Positions 25,601-35,950 of a stretch of 44,679 nucleotides of DNA are shown here, one piece after another. The notes beneath the pieces were generated by a model that searched no databases, had not been told where the DNA came from, and saw only the letters and a program-made list of their open reading frames with translations. The DNA is taken from NCBI GenBank assembly GCA_030141585.1, contig JAQIFP010000001.1, forward strand, positions 328,793 through 373,471, read 5' to 3'. Origin of the DNA: Ophryocystis elektroscirrha (lineage: Eukaryota > Apicomplexa > Conoidasida > Neogregarinorida > Ophryocystidae). The position numbers and the translations under genes are program-made. Every line of letters starts with the position of its first letter. Position 1 is the first letter of the stretch.

Positions 25601-27225
25601 TTTTGCAAGTATACTTTCTTGTCGCCTATAGTATGCTGGAAAATACTTCATCTCGCATTGTACAAAATATATTTATTATATTACCATCTTTATTTATGCT
25701 TATATATACAGTCTGCTTCATTATTTTGATATTGTATCAAGTGGGAAGATTAAGACACTATGAAATGCGCGAAACTCAACTGCTTAGTGAAAAGTTATTT
25801 CTAGCTCTCAATACAACATTTACAATGTCTTTAGATATTGAAACAGATTGTTTACATTTTACAAGATATTGCTGTCCGTATATCAGTGGTTCCACGTATA
25901 AAAGATTTTTTGAAAATTGGCATCTATCAGCTATAAAAATTGTTACTAGAGAAATAACAAGGTTTGTACTGGATGTCACAAAAAAAGCAAAGATGCCATG
26001 TGAATTTGATTTAATATCCTTCACAGTCAAATATGCTATTTGTTTCACGTATTATCAACGTATGCTTCGAGTGCATCCTATAACCAATCATGACTTCAGT
26101 ATTACAGCTGGTTCGTTTGTTCCTGTTATCGGTATTTCCAACACCAAAAAAGTTGATCTAGCCCAAAAAAAAGCCTTCCGAAAACACCGAAATAAATTGC
26201 ACGAAAAATACTTCTTATATCTAGACAATGATGAAAATTCTGATCGTCATAAAGAAACTTTTCAACTAGACTCTTCAATGCTTAAAAATGAAAACTCAGA
26301 AAATGATAAATCTATATTTGCGAAATTTTTGGAATTTATTAAATATGCTATTTCATTGCTGCTTGAAAGTTCATTCAGCATAAAAGCTGTTTCCAATAAA
26401 TATTTGGTAAAAACTAAGCTTGAAAAAAGTAACTCTTTCAGTAAATATCACAACAAAAATGATCCAAAAAATAAAAATATTCAAGAATACTATTTAAATT
26501 ATGTCGATGAAATAATTGAACAAGAAAATAATATTAATGAACAAAAACCCCCTCCCACCAAAAAAAGAAAATTTTTCAAAAAAAATGAGAATTTTAAAAA
26601 TAAAGGGTTATTAGATGCTCTTGTTGATTCTGCTAATTGGGAAATACATAAATCGTATAAAATTTCGCGAGGAATATTTAAGCAATCTTATATAAGTGAA
26701 GAAACCGGTATTAGCTTATACTGCTTATACAGTCCTTTCTTTAACAATAATTCTTACCATTACTCCCATGGAAATCTTGAAAAACGTTTAGCAAGGTCTA
26801 GATATTTATGGTTTTTATACTCACCAAATATTTACAAATATGAAGTCTCTGATTTTGAACTATGTGCAGCCATAGACTGGTTTAACTGTAACTTGGACAA
26901 ATTTTTTCAAGCTTATAGCGTATTTAAAAATTTCGCTAGTTTCTTTGGTCCTAAATTTGAAAATATGAAGCAAAACGAGATTGACGACTTCTTTATTGAC
27001 CAGGAGTCTGTGATTTATGAAAGTTATATAAAAAAACGTAAACTGAGTGAAAGCTTCAGTGATAAATTTGAAGAAGAAAATTATGACAAGGAAGAAAAAG
27101 AAGAAGAAGACGAAGAAGATGAGTATACTGATATAGAGCTTGAAAATGATCTCTTTCAAACTTCTGAATATTCCTCATTTGAACTTTCTCAACATAAAAC
27201 TAAAAGAAATAGAAAAAATTATTAA
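11316..27225 (+). CDS. Giant secreted multipass protein, CRMP (cysteine repeat modular protein)-like
   Basis: A long chain of phase-matched exons separated by short introns, encoding very roughly 3,500-4,000 residues. It begins MYSLIFHTIIVWYITVTVCI, a signal peptide. Early exons are 11316-11813, 11850-12324, 12775-14022, 14056-14334, 14559-14672 and 14705 onward; chaining continues through 25509 into the last exon (ITQ-KYHLLYQYEVF) and TAA at 27225. The ectodomain to about 21300 is Asn/Tyr-rich with many NxS/T sites and a recurring strand motif. Then come Cys-rich GCC2/GCC3 ephrin-receptor-like repeats (21318-24400), about ten membrane spans (24400-25760) and a long cytosolic Lys/Glu-rich tail ending in an acidic run. 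This order matches Plasmodium PCRMPs and Toxoplasma CRMPs; the latter are needed for rhoptry discharge and host invasion. No EGF or kringle domain was recognised. It could in principle be two genes, but no break was found; some exon edges between 17700 and 21300 are unverified. Confidence 0.75.
12325..12774 (+). other. Long intron of the CRMP-like gene with (TA)n tract
   Basis: Donor GTAGGA and acceptor ending TTTTTTTCAG join phase-1 ends (C|AG). The intron holds a (TA)n tract at about 12393-12428 and no coding signal. Confidence 0.6.
20460..20640. repeat. Tandem repeat of about 46 bp within a CRMP-gene intron
   Basis: The block TACATATATATATTAGT-x-x-ATATGTACATAATAGTATA occurs about twice with close spacing, plus a degraded third copy, at roughly 20497-20612. 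It lies in the intron before the exon that begins near 20720. Confidence 0.6.
21318..24408 (+). other. Cys-rich GCC2/GCC3 ephrin-receptor-like repeat region of the CRMP-like protein
   Basis: Exons here read as consecutive Cys-rich repeats: CPLGMIKNGDQCENCPVNS, CQKGYFFENECLPCPSNYYC, CDLCPYQYYKIMNTCAPCP, CEQGYYMENENCNLCPKGTY, CYLGYYMEDLTKHECKPCKP, CVCSKGAESHFLNKSECTLC and others. The pattern C-x-C/x-G-(Y/F)-x..C-x-x-C-(P/K)..G-x-(Y/I) is that of the GCC2/GCC3 (ephrin-receptor-like) family. Just before the first membrane span is CARNYQGFLCDGCKDG followed by a Cys pair, the juxtamembrane motif typical of multipass receptors of this group. All Cys are expected to be disulfide-bonded outside the cell. 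Confidence 0.85.
23815..24115 (+). other. Intron of the CRMP-like gene
   Basis: About 300 bp with donor GTAAAT after SRYPG and very AT-rich content. No coding sequence was recognised before the reading resumes near 24116 (EQCKLQVLKKFSYWTCDAT). Confidence 0.5.
24409..25757 (+). other. Membrane-spanning region of the CRMP-like protein
   Basis: About ten hydrophobic segments can be counted, including LFQAIIFIVFTLFIFWIS, YILTITLCTPLATAY, MIHLVVFSLPTVIWW, ILYNTIIAVIFYFIGLTFI, FYYTAFFFMYFPIAH, IFVGLSVFILSCLVLPIYI, FQFCGIIVIFIFS, LLAYLLILIFFTFLLFFIYL, FVMFLQVYFLVAY and IIILPSLFMLIYTVCFIILI-type sequence near 25670-25735. One intron (about 25509-25548) splits the block before the last two. The exact number and topology need prediction software. 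Confidence 0.75.
25758..27225 (+). other. Cytosolic C-terminal tail of the CRMP-like protein
   Basis: About 490 residues without membrane segments, in one exon. It is Lys/Asn-rich with one conserved-looking N-terminal part (YEMRETQLLSEKLFLALN), a PPPTKKRK patch near 26550, and a strongly acidic stretch near 27070-27160 (runs of Glu/Asp) before a basic C-terminus (KTKRNRKNY). It has no domain I recognise. It is much longer than expected for a plain membrane anchor and would face the parasite cytosol. Confidence 0.65.
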
Positions 27226-27361
27226 AATATAGCATTTTTTATTTTGTATCGCACAAGCTAAATTAATAAATTTATGTTTTATACAAACTTATTAGAGTTA
27301 TTTTAAGACTTTTGATGTATATTGAGAAAAAAAGATTTATGAACCTTTTATAGTGTGTAAA

Positions 27362-27965
27362 ATGAGTCTTACAGGGGGTTTGTTAGAATGGAAAAAAAAA
27401 AACGAAGTAGCTTCAAATTATAATAGTAGTGGTTTGTTTTTTTATGATTTTTAGAATCTGTTTTAACCACCACAGAGAAAGTTCAACTAGCTTTGAGTTT
27501 AGCCCAAGAATGTATACAGATAGAAGTACATAATTTTAGCAATTTTATTTGTTTATAGGAACTCCAAAAGTTATTTGAAACTAAAGAGCATCCAATATGC
27601 TATGATGGGTTCGAACCGTCAGGAAGATTACATATAGCCCAAGGCATAATCAAAGTATAATAGTACTAAGCATCAATAATAGCATACAGGTTATTAACGT
27701 TAATAAACTTACAAAATGCGGGTGTGTATTCATCTTTTGGGTCGCCGACTGGTTTGCTTTTTTGAACAATAAAATGGGCGCTGATCTTGAAAAAGTATAT
27801 ACTATTAACATCAAGATCTATTAGATCAAAGTGGTCGGTCAATATTTTATTGAAACTTGGAAAGTATTGGGTATGGATATGCGAAATGTCAAGTATGTAC
27901 AATTAAAAACCTTCAACTTTAAATAATCTATTATACTATCATATATTATTATATACATATATATT

Positions 27966-28001
<36 letters not shown>

Positions 28002-28048
28002 AAAAATAGTTGAGTCTAATTATATTTTTCAATCTAATTATACCCATT

Positions 28049-28093
<45 letters not shown>

Positions 28094-29144
28094 TCAGTAA
28101 CAAATATATTAGAAACTTTAAACAGATTACTATATTGCTATCTAGACAACATTCTATAAGTTAAATTCTTATAAAAAAATTACTTTAAAGGTTTGTATGG
28201 ACAAGCGAGGAAATCAATAAAGATCCTATGACCTATTGGACCCGTGTATTAGATATATCTCGAAGGAATACAGTATCAAGGATAAAAAGATGCTCCCAAA
28301 TAATGGGTCGCGCGGAAGGAGATGATCAACCTGCATCAAGTATTCTGTATCCTTGTATGCAGTGTGGAGATATATTTCATTTGAAAGCGGATATCTGCCA
28401 GTTGGGGATGGATCAAAGAAAAGTAAATGTTCTTGCACGGGAGTATGCTGAACAAACAAAGCAAAAACCTCCTATCATATTAAGCCATCCTATGCTCCCA
28501 GGGCTACTAGAAGGTCAAGAAAAAATGTCTAAGAGCAATGCAGATAGTGCAATATTCATGGAAGATTCCAGTCAAGTAAGTCATTGCTTCGAAATTTTTA
28601 TAATTAAGTAATTATATATATTTAAAGAGCCTGCACAAATATATATAATATAATAGACACTAAAACTTTGCTTAGGAAGTAATAAGGAAAATCAAACAAG
28701 CATATTGTCCTCCAAATACTATTGAAAAAAACCCATGTATAGCATACGTCGAAAATATTATATTTCCTAAATATAATAAGTTTACCGTCGAAAGATCACA
28801 CAAAAACGGAGGACTTGTTGTTTATGAAACAATAGATGCTTTTCGACAAGCTTATACTTCTGGAAGTCTTCATCCAGGAGACCTTAAATCAAATTTGTCT
28901 CGTATACTAAATGAAATTATCGAGCCCGTTAGACAGCATTTTAAAGTAAGAAATATTTGATTTTATTCTAACTTATATTTGAGCATACTAAATTAGTGTA
29001 ATTTGTTATATCTACGTAATTTATAACGCTAGTATATTAAAAAATTTTGGCATATTTGGGTATCATCAAATTTATATATTTTTTTAGATAAATGAATATG
29101 CACGGGAGCTCTTAAACAAAATACATCAATGGGGAAAAAAATAA
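27362..29144 (+). CDS. YARS/TyrRS: Tyrosyl-tRNA synthetase, cytosolic type
   Basis: Spliced gene starting MSLTGGLLEWKKKNEVAS. Joined exons give the class Ic catalytic domain: CYDGFEPSGRLHIAQG (HIGH-type motif), INVNKLTKCGCVFIFWVADW, FALLNNKMGADLEK, FVWTSEEINKDP, SRIKRCSQIMGR, DDQPASSILYPCMQC, DICQLGMDQRKVNVLAREY, then LPGLLEGQEKMSKSNADS with an intact KMSKS loop. The C-terminal part (SLHPGDLKSNLSRILNEII, then INEYARELLNKIHQWGKK) ends the protein without the EMAP-like extension of animal enzymes, as expected for the short archaeal/eukaryotic form. The enzyme charges tRNA-Tyr. One intron (about 27897-28191) holds two (TA)n tracts. It ends 123 bp from the stop of the convergent p24-like gene. 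Confidence 0.96.
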
Positions 29145-29267
29145 TCAAAACAATTTTTTTTTATTTAGCTGATGCTCTAGAAAAAACTATTTGAGATATT
29201 TTTTTACTTGGAGTTTTCTAAGATAATTTTTGTCAAAATGTCCATCTAAAAATATTTTAAGCACAAT

Positions 29268-30132
29268 TTATGAATTTACAACGCGATTATATTGAATTGC
29301 CATGTTTTTGACCTGGTTTTCAATAGCATCTAATGTTGCCTTAATAAATAATCCTGTATTAGCAAGGGATTGCACTTTATTGTAATTTGATAATATTGCT
29401 ACAAAAAAATGTACAATTTCTAGCAAAATATATATATTGCATACTTAATATATAATATATTAATCAAATAAAAATAAAATATAAATTACTTTGTATAACA
29501 ATAACAAAAAAGTAAAGGCATAAATATCAATATTATTAAATATTATGTATAAAATATATACTCACATGTATATGAGCATTTTCATACCATATATAGTATA
29601 TTATAAGAACCGCTGAACGATATATGATTATGTAATAATTTATATATATTTATATTCATCATTAATTACATATTCAAAAATTATTTAATAACATTAGTAA
29701 TAATGTTATTAAATAGTAATAATACCGAACAGGTATTGTTATATATAATATAACATACATTCTAATTGTGGATGGTTAACGTAATCTTTTAAAGTGGAAA
29801 TTGTGTTTAATAGTTCAATTGAGCTCATTATTTCTTTATAGTGCTCCAATACAAAAGTTTTTTTGGCTTCCAAAGTAAGTAAAACTTGAGAAATTTGAGA
29901 ATATTCACCATCTATATATTCTTGTAGAAGTGACACTATAAAATAAGTACAATAAATTTAATTTATTACATTTAGAGTAAATTATTTCAAAATCAGACTG
30001 ATAGATATTGGAAACTTGGGTATGTATGTTACCCAACTCCTCAGATACATTAGCTCCGGAAGCATCTCCTATAAATCTTTCACATTCTGATACCCTTTGG
30101 GAAAGCTCTTTTATAGCAATGTCAATATCCAT
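29268..30132 (-). CDS. DCTN3-like: Dynactin subunit 3 (p24)-like coiled-coil protein
   Basis: Spliced - strand gene. It starts MDIDIAIKELSQRVSECERF at 30132, then an exon with SLLQEYIDGEYSQISQVLLT and FVLEHYKEIMSSIELLNTIS, and a last exon with ILSNYNKVQSLANTGLFIKA ending near QYNRVVNS before TAA at 29268. The all-helical content, the opening 'hxxLxxRVxxhExxhG', the EYID segment and the LEE/LNTISTLKDY segment resemble p24/DCTN3, the shoulder subunit of dynactin. Total length of about 170-190 residues also fits. The similarity is weak and helical; another small coiled-coil protein remains possible. The gene diverges from Sec1 across about 820 bp. Confidence 0.55.
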
Positions 30133-30953
30133 TTTTATAAAAGTTAAACATTGTACTTGGTTGATAAAACTATTTTTTTAAACAAAAACAGGATGGTTAG
30201 CAAAATTTATATTATTATGTTTTTTTTTTAAATTTGTCGAATTGCTGCAAAATAAACTTTAATAGTTATAATTATATATAAAAAAAAAAATTAATATCTG
30301 AAGTTCTTTCTAAGCAACCTAAAACTATATAAAGTCTAGTAAAACTCGTGAAACATAAAATTATTAATTTAACTTTTGAAATTGTGACTATACTAACATA
30401 ATTAAATTAAAGTATATTTTCTATATTTATAGAAATTTATACATCTCAGAAATATTTAATTTTTTTTAATTAAATAAACATATTTTGTACAAATAATTAC
30501 AGCTTTTATTTTTTAAACACCTATAATTGAATTTGATATATTGCAATTCTACGATATATAATCTGCAGTTACTCATTTGTTGTGAAATATAAATTTTTGT
30601 TGCAGCTAAGCATATTCTTTTAAATTTGTGAATGATGTAATAGATTAAAATAGAGCTAAATAGTCAAAAAAATGATAGCTTTAAACAAGAAATCAATCTT
30701 ATATAAGCCATAAATTTATTTTGAGCTTACTACGCTATAATATGGTGTTAATCTAGATCAATATTTAATATTTGGAACAGGCAAACAGCTAAAAATAAAA
30801 AATTTTAAAAATTGATATTTATTATTATTAATTTTACGTATAATATTTTAATTTAAAAAATTTTATGAATTGTCTTAACTAATTTTATTTTTTTTTTCAA
30901 TTTGTTTTAAGCTCTTAATTTATCGGATAATTAAGCGGAGATATATCAAAAAA
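30133..30953. promoter_or_regulatory. Divergent intergenic region between the p24-like gene and Sec1
   Basis: About 820 bp of AT-rich DNA between two head-to-head genes. It should hold both promoters. No RNA gene or ORF of note is seen. Confidence 0.5.
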
Positions 30954-31931
30954 ATGGTATCTTTGAAAGCTCTTGCGAAAAATCGTACAATTACAATGTT
31001 TTAACATGTTTCAGGAGTTCTGGAACAAATGATTATGAGAGTTAGACAAAGTGTTGCTTTAGCTAATTCTAAAACCCTTGATGAGTCATATATAACCATA
31101 GTTGTAGATAGTACATGTGCACGTATACTTTCAAATTGCAATAAAATGTACGATCTTACTTCTAATGGAGTTGCAGGTAATATTTGATAGTTAATTTAAT
31201 AATGCTTTACATTTAACGAACAAATCAAACAACATTCATTTTCTGCTTCAAGCAATATTATACGATTGTGGGAATAATATATAATGCACTATATATAGCA
31301 TAGCTTCAACTATTTATACACCACTACCTGATATACGTACTCGACATATATCATTTTATATAGAGACCTCATATTTCTTTTTACTATGTGTTATCAATAT
31401 ATATAAAACAATAACAATCATAAAATATACTTTATTACTAATATCTTGATAATATATATATATATATATATGTATAAATCACTGTTTAAATTCTAAATTT
31501 ATTTTAATATTCATGAATGCATTAGTGGGTTTTTCTTGATTTGCATCAACTAAATAACACTTTCATATTTGATTTTGATAGCTATCGAAGATATAAATAA
31601 AAAGAGACAGCCGCTACCTGATTTTAGCGTTGTATATTTTTTAACTCCAACACCAGATTCCATTCAACAACTTTGTCAAGACTTTCTCTCCGGAAAACAA
31701 AGCCAGTACGGGTCCGTGCATGTTTACTTTTCTTTGCCGTTATGTAAGTAATACTGTACCAAACATTACACGGTACTAAATTTGCTTGTCCTATACTCAC
31801 AATATACAATTTTTGCCATAATGTATTATATATTTCTTAATTAAGTTAATATATCTATATATATATAGTTATATTAATAGATATACATTATTAATTTATT
31901 ATACTACATATGTAATATCAAAATATTATAT

Positions 31932-31973
<42 letters not shown>

Positions 31974-32635
31974 TGTACCCTATTACATTTTTTTAATTTA
32001 TCTATGTTAATTAATTTATATAAATAAAATTATACACATAATAATTTTAATAAAGATAATGTTTTTGTATATATATCAATTTTATTATATATATTAGTTA
32101 TTATTTGTAGAGTAGTTATGAATTTAATAATATGCTGTATATATATGGAAAAAATGTAAAGAATTTCCATATTGTATAATTCACTAATTTTTTTGTGATT
32201 TATAGCAGCTTATTCAAAGCCCATTTACGATAAAATAAGTGAATACCCTGAACTGATCAACCGTTTACGTTCCTTTGTTGAATTTAACTTAGGATTCATT
32301 ACTTTTGAGCGTCGAGTATTTCACTGTGTTCCTCAATTTACACTTCGCGATTTATTTTATAAATCAACTGAAAAGTGTCTTCAACGAATTGCTGATGAGG
32401 TATTTATTCAAATACTAGTCAAAATTATGCAGCTTTTTACTTATTGTATAACTCTTGGAGATCGTCCTAATATACGCTTCCATTCCAATAAGTTTGGTTT
32501 AAATGAAAAATTAGCTACCATCCTTCATAAAAAACTTCAAACCGCCAAAATACCTGTTAGTAAAATTATACTTCAAAGAATATAGAGAAAAAATATTTTA
32601 ATAAACTCGACTATATATAATACTTAACTTGTTTA

Positions 32636-32681
<46 letters not shown>

Positions 32682-35600
32682 AAAAAAGTTTCGGATTATA
32701 ATTATTGTAATGTTAATAATATAATAATATATTAGCGAATATCCTATGTCAAATGTTACAGGGCATAACCCAAGGAAAAACAGATCTTGTTATAGTAGAT
32801 CGCTCTATAGATCTCCCTCCTTTATTTATTCATGAATATACATATCAAGTAACTTAAAATCAATTATAAACTTAATAATAATATAGGCATATATATATGA
32901 TATGCTCAAGATTCCTGTAGCCTCTACAAATGAACAGTTAAATGAACGCAACGTTGAATCGGAAATTTTTTCTCCAGATAATACAATAACGTAATTAATA
33001 CTAAACATTACTGTAGCGATTTAGCTACACACCTTCCGCTGGAACGGAAAAAAAAGCTTTACTAGGAGAACAAGATCATGTTTTTGTTCAATATCGCCAT
33101 CAACATTTGATGGTTGCTCTAAAAAAAATATCTGAAGATTTGAAAACCTTCATAAAAGAAAACGCTGCAGCTAAATTGAAGCGAAAAAACGTAAAAAAAA
33201 AAAAAAAAAAAAAAGACTTGTTAGCAAGAGTTGACTAATGAAGATTTACAAAAAGCTATAAGAGATTTACCAGCGTATCAAGAAATGTTAGCAAAAGTAT
33301 AAATTTGAAAATAAATTTGTAATGTCAATAGTATTCGCTTCACAACACTATAACCCAACAATGCTTTGCGGAATTTCAGCGTTCAATGCTTTCTAAAGTT
33401 GGGGCTTTTGAACAAGATATTGCCACAGGCGTAGATCACGCAGGGAAGGAAATCTCCGTAAAAAAATGTTTAGCCACATTAGGCTCTTTACTTCCAGATC
33501 CTTCCGTTAAGTGAGAATAAATAATTAATTTAAATTAGTCTGTATTTCATTTAATTTAATAAAATTAATAATTAACTTTTTCAGTATTATTATTTTAATA
33601 TATTTTATTATCATTATTATTATAATAATAATAATTATTATTATTATTATTATTACTATTATTATTATTATTATAATATACATATATATATCTATTTATT
33701 TATTTATTTATTCATATATCAGAATAGAAGACAAAGCCCGTATGCTTTTATTATATTTCTCAATGGTTGACGGTATAAAAGAAATCGATACTCGAAAAGT
33801 AATCTAAAGAGGGGATTTTTTCAATCAGATTATAGATGATTGAAGCTGCACAACTTCCATTGGAAACAACTCAAACAATTAGGGAATTTTTAAGCTGTAA
33901 GCGAACTTAGTTTAAATTTATTTATATTGCACAGTACTTGTGTAACATATTGTCTATTTTAATTATGATTTACGTCAATACTGGTTCATTCTTATAATAG
34001 TTCGCTCGAAAACTGAATCATTTGAATACTGAATCATTCGAATACTGGTTGACTCGAATATTGNNNNNNNNNNNNNNNNNNNNNNNNNNNNNNNNNNNNN
34101 NNNNNNNNNNNNNNNNNNNNNNNNNNNNNNNNNNNNNNNNNNNNNNNNNNNNNNNNNNNNNNNGTTTACTCGAATATTGGTTTACTCGAATATTGGTTTA
34201 CTCGAATATTGGTTTACTCGAATATTGGTTTACTCGAATATTGGTTTACTCGAATATTGGTTTACTCGAATATTGGTTTACTCGAATATTGGTTTACTCG
34301 AATATTAGTTTAATCCATATAGTATGTAACATAACTATACATATATAGCAAATCTAAGTTTTGTGGTAGAGCTAATGCAATACGAAATTTGTTATTAACG
34401 TTCATATATATTAAAGAAATAATAAATAATTTTGATAATTATTTATATGGATAGGTAAAATGTGATAATTATTTATCACATAAAAATCATAATTTGAATA
34501 TTGTCAATATTTTATCTGTGAAATATTGCTTGTATTGATGAATTTATTTTATACAGTGAATTTAACGGGAAGTTCCAACGATTCGGTACTTTTTATTTAT
34601 AAAAATTTACATTAAGACATCAAACAACCACGTCCACCGTCTACACAACGACAAAGAGAGACTTTCTTACTTTATGAATCATGCCAAGAAAACGGAAATA
34701 CTTTTATCACGATTTGAACCTTATTTGAAGAATATAATGATGGTTATTGAATATATACACTCATACGTTATATAGAATGCAGCACAAAAAAATTTACATG
34801 GAGGAATTTTTCCTTATGTAGCAGATCCCACTTATGAGACTTCCCAAAATGGTTTAAAAGCCCAGCAGACCCGTGTTAGACTAAAAAACTGGAACTTTGA
34901 ATCAGTAATATTTTATAAAATTAATCTCAATTTAACTGTATTATATTTTATACTAATAATTATGCAAAAATGCGCCAATAAACAATTTAAATGAAAAATT
35001 TTATAATAGAGCGCTTAAAAATTATTAACAAAATATTTATTGATAGAATATATATTAATAATATATTTATTAATAATATATTTATTAATAATATATTTAT
35101 TAATAATAAATTTATTGACAGAATACGCACATATTAATAAAAATATAAAGGTGTAATAATATACGGAAAAATTATCGATATATATTAGAACTTAAAAAAT
35201 AATTAAAAAAATTATTTGAATCAATAAAAATTAAATACAGACATAAATGATACTATAATAAATTATATTTTTTTAGTTTTTATAAATTTTAATTCTATTA
35301 TTGATTATATAATAAATTAGGATGAGAAAACAGATGCTCAAATAGACTTAGAGCAAAATGAAAACATTCAGCAAACCCAGCAAAATACAGTTGTAACAGT
35401 TTTCGTCATAGGCGGAATAACATTTTCAGAAACAAGATGTGCATATGAAGTTTCCCGAGATTTGGGTTGTGACATATTTATAGGTAAATAAAATAATATG
35501 TGTTTAGACATATAAAATAATGCTTTTAAAATATAGAATGTGTCAAGTGTACATGTAAAACATATAAAACATATAAAACATGGTTATAAATTAATTTTTT

Positions 35601-35950
35601 TTATCAGATATTTTATATATAAATAGATGACATATTTATATTAATATCAAAATTCTTAATGAATATATAATATTGATTATATTCTGTATAGATTTATTAT
35701 TTACTATTAATCATAATTTAAAAATTTAGGTGGCTACATTAAAAGTTGATATATATACATATATATATACATATATATACATATATATATATATATATGT
35801 ATAAGATATAATATATTATATATAAATATATAGATATACATATATACGATAGCATTACAAATTTAATAAATTTTTATAGGGGGGACAACGATACTTACTC
35901 CTCCACTATTTTTGAAACAACTGAAAAACATTACTAAAAAAAACATCTAA
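30954..35950 (+). CDS. SEC1-like: Sec1/Munc18 family syntaxin-binding protein
   Basis: Many exons. Exon 1 (30954-30984) MVSLKALAKNR joins VLEQMIMRVRQSV at 31015, then IVVDSTCARILSNCNKMYDL and AIEDINKKRQPLPDFSVVYF (31582 on), a typical SM N-domain. It continues with SVEFNLGFITFE-type sequence, KTDLVIVDRSIDLPPLFIHE-YTYQ (the SM signature DRxxDxxxPxxHExTYQ), AYIYDMLKI, YSLHNTITQQCFAEFQ, VGAFEQDIATGVDHAGKEI and IEDKARMLLLYFSMVDGI. The final exons include VVTVFVIGGITFSETRCAYE and GGTTILTPPLFLKQL before TAA. SM proteins clasp SNARE bundles to drive vesicle fusion; the signature and N-terminus fit the exocytic Sec1/STXBP branch better than Sly1, Vps45 or Vps33. One intron contains a 100-N gap. The stop overlaps the ASCC2 stop by 4 bases. 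Confidence 0.9.
31177..31581 (+). other. Intron of the Sec1-like gene
   Basis: About 400 bp between GTTGCAG|GTAATA and TTTGATAG|CT; the join (G|CT) is in phase and restores VA-AIEDINKKRQ. It contains a (TA)n run near 31452-31471. Confidence 0.75.
33191..33224 (+). other. 34-nt intron composed mostly of a poly-A run
   Basis: GT followed by 22 consecutive A residues (33193-33214) and GACTTGTTAG. Removing it joins KLKRKN to QELTNEDLQKA in frame within the Sec1-like protein. Confidence 0.75.
33900..34560 (+). other. Long intron of the Sec1-like gene (holds the 16-bp array)
   Basis: After REFLS the reading stops and resumes near 34555 (NLTGSSND-type sequence). The interval contains the 16-bp satellite array, the N gap and AT-rich flanks, with no coding signal other than the artefactual frame across the repeat. 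Confidence 0.6.
34003..34306. repeat. 16-bp tandem repeat array split by an assembly gap
   Basis: About nine near-perfect copies of the 16-mer GGTTTACTCGAATATT run from 34164 to 34306. Left of the gap, 34003-34063 holds diverged copies (GGTTGACTCGAATATTG, GAATCATTCGAATACT). The two are separated by exactly 100 N (34064-34163), the usual placeholder for a gap of unknown size. The array lies in an intron of the Sec1-like gene. Confidence 0.9.
35040..35112. repeat. 15-bp tandem repeat
   Basis: About four to five copies of TTAATAATATATTTA in an intron of the Sec1-like gene. Confidence 0.7.

Noticed and set aside
26860..27159. Hydrophobic - strand ORF opposite the CRMP tail
   Set aside because: Antisense of Glu/Lys-rich codons gives Phe/Leu-rich artefacts.
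27607..27617. GGGTTCGAACC, resembling a tRNA T-arm
   Set aside because: It codes GFEPS in the conserved tyrosyl-tRNA synthetase active site; no acceptor or anticodon arms surround it.
34164..34306. CRISPR-like direct repeats
   Set aside because: Head-to-tail 16-mers with no spacers, in a eukaryotic intron; a minisatellite.
34022..34348. 108-codon open frame across the 16-bp array and N gap
   Set aside because: It is just the translation of a tandem repeat (a 16-bp unit reads open in this frame) plus unknown bases, within an intron of Sec1.
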